A stretch of 64,000 nucleotides of DNA from Amorphochlora amoebiformis (taxonomy: Eukaryota > Cercozoa > Chlorarachniophyceae). This document shows, one piece after another, positions 50,661 through 64,000 of the stretch. How positions within the stretch are numbered: position 1 is the stretch's first letter; every line of letters begins with the position of its first letter. Position numbers and translations under genes: made by a program. The stretch covers positions 558,001-622,000 of the forward strand of contig BAAHQB010000033.1 of the NCBI GenBank assembly GCA_054601695.1. Direction: 5' to 3'. Under the pieces are notes generated by a model. That model was given only the letters and a program-made list of their open reading frames with translations, was not told the origin of the DNA and ran no database searches.

Positions 50661-50695
<35 letters not shown>

Positions 50696-51000
50696 TACAC
50701 ACTATATTAACACAAATATATATATATATATGTATATATATATGTATGTATGTATATGTACATATATCATACATATGTGCATATAAGATATATGTACATA
50801 TATATATATATATATTAATATTGATATATATTAATATTGATATATATATATGTGTATATATATATATATATATGTAAATCAATGTATACCCATATATATG
50901 ATAAATATATGCATATTTGTAGATATATTTACTTACCTTTACATACGTACTGTGGAATTTGTATATTCATGTATACTATATATATATATATATATTTATT

Positions 51001-51047
<47 letters not shown>

Positions 51048-51137
51048 ACATATGTAAAATAAGTGTATATATATATTTATTATTTGTACATACATACACA
51101 TGTGTATCTATGTATACATACATACATACATAAATAT

Positions 51138-51225
<88 letters not shown>

Positions 51226-51283
51226 ACTTGTATACATATACATATATATATATATACATGTATAACATGTATGTATATATATG

Positions 51284-51314
<31 letters not shown>

Positions 51315-52190
51315 TATTACGTATATATATATATATATGTATATGTATATTATATGTGATAAGAGTAAGTGATATATGACACGTATAGATAAACACGATA
51401 TGAATATATATATATATATATGTATATTATAATACATATATATATATATATTTATATATATATATATATATGTATTTACATATATATAAATATATATATA
51501 TATATGTTTATATATATAAATACTATAAACTTTTTCTAAGTATACAGCGATACCACGTTCTATGTATGATTTCACATTCTATATATGATAACCGACACTA
51601 AAAAATTAGATATGTTGACCGACAATGCTCTCCTTTCTGTGTTTCTCTTCATGTTCAGATAGATTTCTTTCTTGACGTCTAAAAGTTTATGTATTAACAT
51701 ATAAATATATATTTCTACAGAGATATTTTTGCATATGTAAATATATATATATATATATATATTATTTATATATATATATATATATATATAAATGTCCAAG
51801 TGAATATCGATATAGATATGTAATAACAATAAATCAATTGTTGAAATATATATATAAGATGGATTTTCAAATTTATATGTACGTATACATATACATGTAT
51901 ATGCATATATATATATATATATATATATATAGATTTACTAGATATATATGTAAAGATATACTATATACATTATAAATGTTAGGGGAGTATCGAGACCTAC
52001 ATCAAACCCGAGAATTCGACGATATGGATAGGTTTTAAATAGAGTAATATCACATCATAGCACATATCTAGCATATGATCTCGATGAAACTTCAATTTTA
52101 AGGGAATACGGTGGCGGCCATTACGACCCAAGAGGAGACCTGGAAGGCGATAGGATACGGATTGGGCCAGGTAGGGGAAGATATCGATGA
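39953..52190 (+). CDS. SR-type splicing-factor-like protein (RRM plus RS/RG tail)
   Basis: Nuclear RNA-binding protein, probably in splicing. Exons: 39953-40083 (start unresolved), 40771-40828, 40920-41048, 41102-41161, 42130-42186, 42886-42930, 43757-43839 (least sure), 43903-43930, 44280-44326, 44712-44753, 45055-45099, 45456-45550, 46963-47064, 48704-48740, 49930-49966, 50489-50522, 51983-52031, 52103-52190 (TGA). The RRM has RNP2 in [16 protein letters not shown] (split by a 53-bp intron), [17 protein letters not shown], and RNP1 in [14 protein letters not shown]. Then come basic [52 protein letters not shown], and a Tyr/Arg/Gly C-terminus ending [10 protein letters not shown]. Phase is kept at every listed junction. 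One intron (45100-45455) looks GC-AG. The N-terminal exon encodes a hydrophobic helix ([15 protein letters not shown]), odd for an SR protein. It may mark a wrong first exon or a separate upstream gene whose frame could stop at TGA 41052-41054. In-frame ATGs lie at 39974 and 40019. Confidence 0.85.
41310..41548 (+). repeat. duplicated ~80-bp intronic segment
   Basis: A segment running from AAATCTTATAAATATG through AAACATATGAAAAGGTAAAT to CCGTTTCT...GAATACAATACAT occurs twice (about 41296-41371 and 41474-41549), separated by TA arrays, in the RRM/RS gene. GTGGTGATGTGTGTG repeats lie just upstream (41205-41285). Confidence 0.85.
44850..45275 (+). repeat. facing GA and TC tracts around an exon
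   Basis: A GA tract (44850-45018) lies upstream and a TC tract (45120-45275) downstream of the RRM/RS exon 45055-45099. The two arms are roughly complementary, so in pre-mRNA they could pair and loop out the exon. Confidence 0.85.
48001..48352 (+). mobile_element. SINE-like dispersed repeat, copy 2
   Basis: Begins GTTAGCGCAGGGATATAG, with GATGGTAGTCCAGAGTTCGA then TTCAAGTCC, an A-box/B-box-like arrangement as in tRNA genes. The body ATCTCCGGGATCTCCAGCGA and tail GCTGCTTTAACAATG match copy 1 (33779-34018). It is longer, with an extra segment rich in GTGATCACGTGATGGTCATG around 48105-48165. It lies sense in an RRM/RS intron. Confidence 0.6.
49425..49862. repeat. interstitial telomere-like repeats in both orientations
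   Basis: 49425-49640 has GGGTTAGGG on the + strand. 49724-49862 has CCCTAACCC on the + strand (opposite orientation), each with an AGAGCTATGGTTA-like element (AGCTCTAAG / CATAGCTCC). The two arms form a loose inverted repeat around a TA core. Lies in an RRM/RS intron. Confidence 0.9.
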
Positions 52191-52903
52191 TGACACTTTG
52201 ACAACTAGGACAAGTGCCAAGTTATCGATTTATACTAATTATCTTTCATCTAGCTCCGTCCAGTACGGTACTACTAAGAAGTGTAGTATAGTCTAGATCT
52301 AGTCTAGCTAGTAGATGTTCTAGTAGTTATACTAGTATAGCTACCATACGTATCGCTCATCTACTAGATCTCTAGAGATCTAGTGACTAAAGTGATTTAT
52401 ATATCTATCCCTAGATCATCTAGATCTTAGATCTATTAAGTAGATTTTCCAGATCTACTAGATCTAGAGACTAGAGAGATCCAGGAGATCTAAGGCTAAC
52501 TAGTGGGGTATGATAATTCCAGTAATTCCTAGAATTCTAGTAATTACTAGAACTATGTGCATTTTAATTATCTAGAAATCTAGGAAATTATTAGCTGGTA
52601 GTCTAGGTAGTTAGAATACAATACTGCAGAGAAATAAATCTAATAAATTGAGCAGTTTCAAGACTCTTTGAAATACTGCAACTTTTGTGATACGTTATAT
52701 ATTTCTAGTATTTGGCACCTTGCAAGAGACTGCACGTGACTTTAGCTGTCTCAGATTGATAAGTGTACGGAGAGATTGGCGTAACACCAGGAGTCAGTAG
52801 ATTATTCTCCGGCAGGAGTGAGTATGCTTGATAGCCAAATGCCAAATCACATTTTTACAATGATGGACGAGAAACGCGGTCCCCAGATAGCATCTCGAGC
52901 ATC
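52191..52903. other. convergent spacer with CTAG/AGATCT-rich segment
   Basis: Between the RRM/RS and PGRL1-like genes. 52270-52510 is built almost wholly of CTAG, TAGATCT and CTAGTAG words. 52510-52640 continues with AATTCTAG. There are no microsatellites. 3' UTRs of both genes are expected here; no clear poly(A) signal was picked. Confidence 0.6.
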
Positions 52904-53981
52904 TCACCAACCGGTGGAGCGCCACCACTTCATCGCAACTTCCCCTGCGAGACCGTCTCCAAAGTAACCACCTGGGACCAAGAATCCGAGATCGTGTCCG
53001 TTCTGATTGTAAATGGTAGCATTCGTCGTGACATTGCAATGTTTTCGTTTTAATACACATGCGTGTTGATAGTCCTTATTTGCCGACAGTGTGGCTGGAA
53101 TTAAGTAGAATATCACCTTCTTGGCAGTCTGGATGTACTTCTGACGCATCTTATTAGGAATGGAGAACTCCTTGCAGAAGTCGTTGATAACACCAGAGTG
53201 GAGAGCGATGCCTTTACCACGGACACGTCCTACGAACTGCTCTCCGAAGAGAGCGTAGCCGAGTAGAATAGCCCAAGCAAAGATTCCCGTGGTGAGCTGG
53301 TCCCCAAGGGGCTCCTATAAAGATTATTTATAAATTTGTCCATCAGTAAGCTCTAGCATAGGAAAAGGGTTGGATGAGATTTTTTTTCCTTTCATCGGTA
53401 TACTGCACAACATGCACACATATATACATGTATAGACATGTTAATACACATACATACACGAATATATGTATATGTAAAGAGGGGATAGAGACACCAAAAC
53501 ATCTATAACCAACATATCTACGTTTACATATATATATATATATTACTGTTTATATATATATATTACTGTTTAAATATATTGAAATATGTACAAATGCATA
53601 AATGTCTGCGAGTGATAGTGGAAAGCAAGTTCTACCTTTTCGCCCTTTGCAAGCTTCTTCTCAGATTTCCTAAGTTCGGGAGAAGATATGGTAGGAAGGA
53701 CACTTGACATTGCACCGGCCACCTGGACATAATCATGGTGTAAGTGGCAACGTCCCCAAGATTAATAGTGGATAGGGTTGACATTTGGTTGTTACGTGAG
53801 GGTGTATTAATGTAACTTACGCCTCGCACAATATCCCTGGTATTAAAGACGACTCCCTGGTCCGTGGCATTGTTGCTGAGATACTCAAAACCGCCTGCAG
53901 AGGTGATGCGCCCGAGCTGCTCGTCGAAGGTCATGGTGGTACTGCACGTCTGGCACTTCACCTGAGCATATTGTACGGCTA

Positions 53982-54034
<53 letters not shown>

Positions 54035-54077
54035 AGTATGTATGTTTTCATGCACACATAATCGTCATGTATGTATG

Positions 54078-54115
<38 letters not shown>

Positions 54116-54208
54116 TTTTTTACATGTTTAAATCTTACACACGTACACCATACACCACACACACACGCATAAAATGATTTTATAAAAATGATTATATATA
54201 TATATTAC

Positions 54209-54267
<59 letters not shown>

Positions 54268-54286
54268 ATATAATGTATATATATTA

Positions 54287-54323
<37 letters not shown>

Positions 54324-54347
54324 ACATATGCATATGTGTACACATGT

Positions 54348-54379
<32 letters not shown>

Positions 54380-54414
54380 GTATGTATGTATGTATTTAGA
54401 TATATGTATACATA

Positions 54415-54448
<34 letters not shown>

Positions 54449-54497
54449 TGTATGTATGTGTGTGTATATATATATATTATATGTATGTATATATATA

Positions 54498-54544
<47 letters not shown>

Positions 54545-55246
54545 ATATACCACATGCAAAGATTTCCGCGCACAGTTAAATTAGAACATATTTGTATACA
54601 TTTGAAAATTAATTAAGATCCTCACATACGAACTTTCATAATATACATGTATATTATATAATTTATTTACATACCCTTTAATATATATGCATCACAATGT
54701 GCATGTGTAATAACATATACAATTATTCCCAAATACATTTTATGTCTCTACACACTTGCACATATCATGTGTGCATATATTTATCATGTACTTCTTGCGT
54801 CTTGGAGGTTTCCGGTCCGAAGAATGCTGCGACCTCTGACTCGCAGCACGGACAGGTTCCGGTCAGGAGCTCAGGCTTGTCGAGCTTGAGGTACTTTAAA
54901 ATAAACGACGTGATGAGAGCGCCCTGACAAGAGATAAAGATTGTTTCAGGTTGTACATGTATTAGTACAAGTCATACGCGCACGATGGAATGTTGGTGAT
55001 AATGTCAGAAAAAAATGTTCATTGATATCATGATTACGCACCGCAGCACCGGAAGCGGGAAGACCAGAAGGGGCGGTGGCGACAACACCTGGGAAACAGC
55101 TCATGATTACAATTTTAAGAGATTAATTTAAGACTTAGTATACCCGCAGGGCCACCGGCTATGAGGGAAATGAGAGCCCAGGCACCGATGCTAATAATCT
55201 GGGGGATTGCGCCAATTGCCGAGTACATTTGTACGATCTGAGAAAG

Positions 55247-55295
<49 letters not shown>

Positions 55296-55621
55296 AACAA
55301 ACATACACACGCACACACGCACATATATATATATATATATATGTAATATATAATATATATTACACATATACGTATATGTATGTGTATATGTATATGTATG
55401 TATGTGTATGCTTATGCATGAATTAATGTAGTAAAAATATATGTAAAATACACACACTTACATGTACACATGTGTAGATATATCTCTAATGGATATAAAT
55501 ACATACACTATATATTTAGAAGTGTACATATGCATAATGTATATTTATACACACACACATATATATATATATATATATTTGTATATATAATAGAATACAA
55601 ATTTATATATATAATATATAT

Positions 55622-55654
<33 letters not shown>

Positions 55655-57002
55655 GTATGCATATATTTGCCTATGGAAACATAAATTCATATTTCTTCGC
55701 ATAACCTTTCGGATGTCGTTCTGAAGCTTGTCGGTGGTGTCCGAGAGCGTACACTGGAGGTCCTTGCCCTGGAGGCAAACATCGACGCCAATTGCCTGCA
55801 TCTCGGCTGCGAAATTTTCAAACTGTTCGGCTGGACCAAAAAATAACGGTAAGCAAGCCTGAGCATGAAGAGTTCGAGAACATTTAGAAATGCACAATCT
55901 ATCTCTTACGCGAGAGAGCTTCTTGACCCTTCGTGTAGAGAAGCATAGCAGTTACATCCCTGGATCAGACCACAATCGTTACGAGTCGCACTAATTTACG
56001 ATGAACAGATTAATTCTCACTTGCGCTTCCCAGACTCCCGGATTTTCTTCTTCAGCTCCTCATACTTTTCGTCCGTGACCACCGGCTCTCCCTGATCAAA
56101 ATATCTTCACAACGTTGTCCATGAGGGAGAGGCGAAGTGTACCCTGTAGTACGAGAGGGAAGCTTGCACAAACTCAATTTCGAAGCGGCGTAGAGTTGGG
56201 AACCTACGGTTGATACCTCTCAGTTACGCAAACTGCAAAATTTACAGATATGATTTTGAGTACCCAGAGCCCTGCCAGCATAGCTCGTTCTTGATGCGGT
56301 CAAACTCCTCATCAGTGAGCTTGTCCTTACCCCCGTTGTAGTAGTTCCACAAGGCGTCCACATAAAGAACTTGCAATTCTGCCACGGAGCACTAGGAGCA
56401 CCAAAGGAAACATAAACATCTTCATCTAAATGTGCACCCTCACATGTTTCACGAGTACCTTATCTATCTCGTCAATCCTGCAGCGTAAGTCACTCGTCTC
56501 GGAGGACGGGGCATCAACAGCGCGCATTGCTAGCGACCTACGGCTAACGCTCCTATCCCGGAAGGAAGGTAATCCACGTCTAATACAGTATGAATCAGCC
56601 CCGACCTGATTGCTAAAACCGATTTGTCCATACAGAAGAGGATATATACCGTAAGAGCGACGCCGGCCGGGTGGGAAGGCGCGCCGTACGCACGATTGAA
56701 CCTGGCTTGACGGCACCAACAGCTAGACCAAGGCTAGTGTGAGAGCGCACGGCGAAAGCAATGCCGAGAACTCCGCAGGCGACGAGACTGCAGAGCACAA
56801 CGCTCCGGCCAATGGATCTCCCTCTTCTGGGCAGCGGCGTAGAAAACTCTGAACCGAAAAGGGTGTGATGGTTTCGAACAGGGTTAGATAGATGTATGTA
56901 TCGTTGGGTTCGGACTGTCATGGTTCTGGGCAGGAGGTTACCCATCAGGTCAACGTGCCTGTGCTCGGTCCCACAATATTGGCCGCTCCTTACCGTGCTC
57001 AT
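52904..57002 (-). CDS. PGRL1: PGRL1-like thylakoid protein (cyclic electron flow)
   Basis: In plants PGRL1 works with PGR5 in cyclic electron flow around photosystem I. Exons in order: 56650-57002 (ATG), 56459-56579, 56264-56391, 56143-56203, 56021-56091, 55910-55959, 55706-55830, 55144-55237, 55042-55088, 54792-54923, 53821-53961, 53636-53722, 53118-53314, 52904-53002 (TGA). All are GT-AG and phases agree; about 568 aa, against roughly 320 for plant PGRL1. A basic N-terminal stretch is followed by a hydrophobic helix ([19 protein letters not shown]), then an Arg/Ser-rich segment: a plastid presequence. The core matches PGRL1: [42 protein letters not shown], a membrane region ([19 protein letters not shown]), then paired CxxC redox/zinc motifs ([16 protein letters not shown] ... 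[13 protein letters not shown]). [19 protein letters not shown] unit upstream resembles the second one, suggesting an internal duplication. The last two exons form an extension I do not recognise. Confidence 0.87.
53003..53117 (-). other. 114-nt intron that is open in frame
   Basis: This is the last intron of the PGRL1-like gene. It has GTGATA...CAATCAG borders, yet its length is a multiple of three (53003-53116) and it reads through without a stop. It could be retained, adding 38 residues, or not be an intron at all. Confidence 0.55.
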
Positions 57003-57107
57003 CCCTCTTATTTTGGCGGCACTCTGACTACCTGCTATTAAATGCTACTACCCGCTATTAGCCGTCACTATCCGATTTTAAGTAGCAAACCTCTAAGACT
57101 TTTACAC
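57003..57107. promoter_or_regulatory. 105-bp shared divergent promoter region
   Basis: Lies between the start codons of the PGRL1-like gene (minus, ATG at 57000-57002) and the UXT-like gene (plus, ATG at 57108). Contains a repeated TGCTATTA/CGCTATTA element (about 57032, 57052) and TTTTAAG. So short a gap must hold both 5' UTRs and promoters. Confidence 0.5.
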
Positions 57108-62689
<5,582 letters not shown>

Positions 62690-63274
62690 AAAGATGTCCA
62701 TGGCCACGCATAACAATTCGTTAGCATTATTACTGGCCTTGTAAATATCATGTGGTCGCGGCCTTGAAAACAGATTAATTTGTGGACTTAATATACTTGG
62801 ACTCGGCAAATTCACCTTTTCTGTTCGCTAACCGTAGTCGGATTTAGGGCAGGCATAGATTGTGTACGTCGTACATATATCTAGTATATGTGCATTATAT
62901 ATATATATTATATATATATATCTAGATATATATACATACACAATTATATATATATATATTTATATATATATATATATCATAGTATATATGTAAAATATAT
63001 GCATGTGTATGTGTCAGAAGCCACCAATAATTGTGCGGACAGCATACATGCATGCAACATATCTAGAACTAACTTATCCAAGGTGAATGATAAATGATTA
63101 GAATAGTTTAGTACTATGATAGCTGGCTATCATACGGTTCTCAATGAGATGTATCTGTCATGCTGTAGATATCGATATATGTCTTCCACTGTATACAATG
63201 TATTTATACTAGTTTTATGTCAATATTTTACGATGTTAAATTATACATAATGATTCATAATATTATAATATATG

Positions 63275-63316
<42 letters not shown>

Positions 63317-63669
63317 GTATATGATATGTATATAATATATATATTGAAAAAGGTGGATACTCTGCATTATAGGATGGTTGACTTGGGTGCATTGGCAACA
63401 TGGCACTATGATGGGCGGACTAGTACGGGACTACAGCTGGGCGTGGCCTACGAATGACCTGCGAAGGGGACCCGTACTAATGTCTACTAATACTACGACC
63501 GGCGACATAACACTCCGTTGCGGACACGAGTACAATTCTGCACCGTGTGTCCTCGATCATAGATCCGGCCCTGTCGACCAGGTCTGTCGATACATAAGCA
63601 CAAAATATTGCCAGCCGGGCTTAGCAACAGGGCTGACCACGTGACCATGTCTATGTCCCTGAGCTAGTT
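62690..63669. other. spacer downstream of the UXT-like gene
   Basis: 62690-62880 is unique (3' UTR of the UXT-like gene). 62890-63000 and 63270-63340 are TA arrays. 63010-63260 is irregular AT-rich. The + strand frame at 63378-63644 (88 codons, starting MTWVHWQHGTMMGG) is not AT repeat, but I see no family, donor or acceptor that would support it. Confidence 0.4.
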
Positions 63670-63867
63670 ATATTGCTGTAAAGTTAGGTGAAGGTTCAAA
63701 ACAAACAAAAAATATTTCTGCTCCTGGCAGTCCTGGAGTCCTGGTCGTTCTGACTCATTCAATAGCAGACATACAGCTAAAAATACCTGTTGCTCCCAGA
63801 CACCACCACGTTCAAGATTATAGACCATGCGCAACGTGATGTCTAAACCGTTTTTGTCAATCTCAGG
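63670..63867 (-). CDS. partial unrecognised gene at right edge
   Basis: A minus-strand frame opens after an acceptor-like CCCCCTGAG at 63868: IDKNGLDITLRMVYNLERGG then VWEQQVFLAVCLLLN, and so on to a stop near 63670. It is open for about 65 codons in non-repetitive sequence and looks protein-like. The upstream part would lie beyond 63868. The + strand also has an acceptor-like TTTTTGTCAATCTCAG at 63851-63866 with an open frame after it (SPLSGPGVINPIIDQDRLRR), so strand is not settled. If minus, it continues the strict strand alternation. Confidence 0.33.
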
Positions 63868-64000
63868 GGGACATTATCTCCCCTCAGTGGCCCGGGTGTT
63901 ATCAACCCCATCATCGACCAGGATAGACTTAGGCGAAATCAATTGTCACTGTGGATGACTGGGTGTATTCTCGTGACATTTTAATTTGTCACATGTCTCG

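Overview
This is a nuclear eukaryotic window, almost certainly from an alga with a plastid of secondary origin. Two of its genes belong to plastid thylakoid biology: MGDG synthase and a PGRL1-like protein. Both have N-termini that look like ER-signal plus transit-peptide presequences. I cannot fix the lineage from sequence alone. A chlorarachniophyte would fit the extreme intron density, but a heterokont or haptophyte is not excluded. The most visible feature is that nearly every intron is filled with (TA)n, (TATG)n or (CA)n microsatellite. As a result almost all long open frames are meaningless Tyr/Ile repeats, and the real coding sequence sits in roughly 90 short GC-richer exons.

I rebuilt the genes by reading splice sites, keeping codon phase across each junction, and matching protein families from memory. 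Seven transcription units alternate strictly in strand. (1) 757-1641 (-): small unrecognised protein. (2) 3451-24394 (+): a calpain-15/SOL-type protease with four RanBP2 zinc fingers and an intact Cys-His-Asn triad, in about 33 exons. (3) 25273-39210 (-): MGDG synthase, about 19 exons. (4) 39953-52190 (+): RRM/RS-type splicing-factor-like protein, about 18 exons. (5) 52904-57002 (-): PGRL1-like thylakoid protein, 14 exons. (6) 57108-62689 (+): UXT/prefoldin-alpha-like co-chaperone. (7) about 63670-63867 (-): partial unrecognised gene at the right edge.

Convergent gene pairs are separated by microsatellite-free spacers, at 24395-25272 and 52191-52903. The second is packed with CTAG/AGATCT words. 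The PGRL1/UXT divergent pair is only 105 bp apart and probably shares a promoter.

Introns also hold other repeats. There are interstitial TTAGGG-like arrays at 5.1, 20.1, 26.4, 35.1 and 49.6 kb. The arrays at 5.1, 20.1 and 26.4 kb carry a recurring 44-bp non-telomeric block. There are two copies of what looks like a tRNA-derived SINE, at 33.8 and 48.2 kb. There are kilobase GA/TC tracts, decayed duplicate exons in the calpain and MGDG synthase genes, and a 7 x 60-bp array that multiplies a 5' splice site. Several introns appear to be GC-AG. One calpain junction fits no canonical splice pair in frame.
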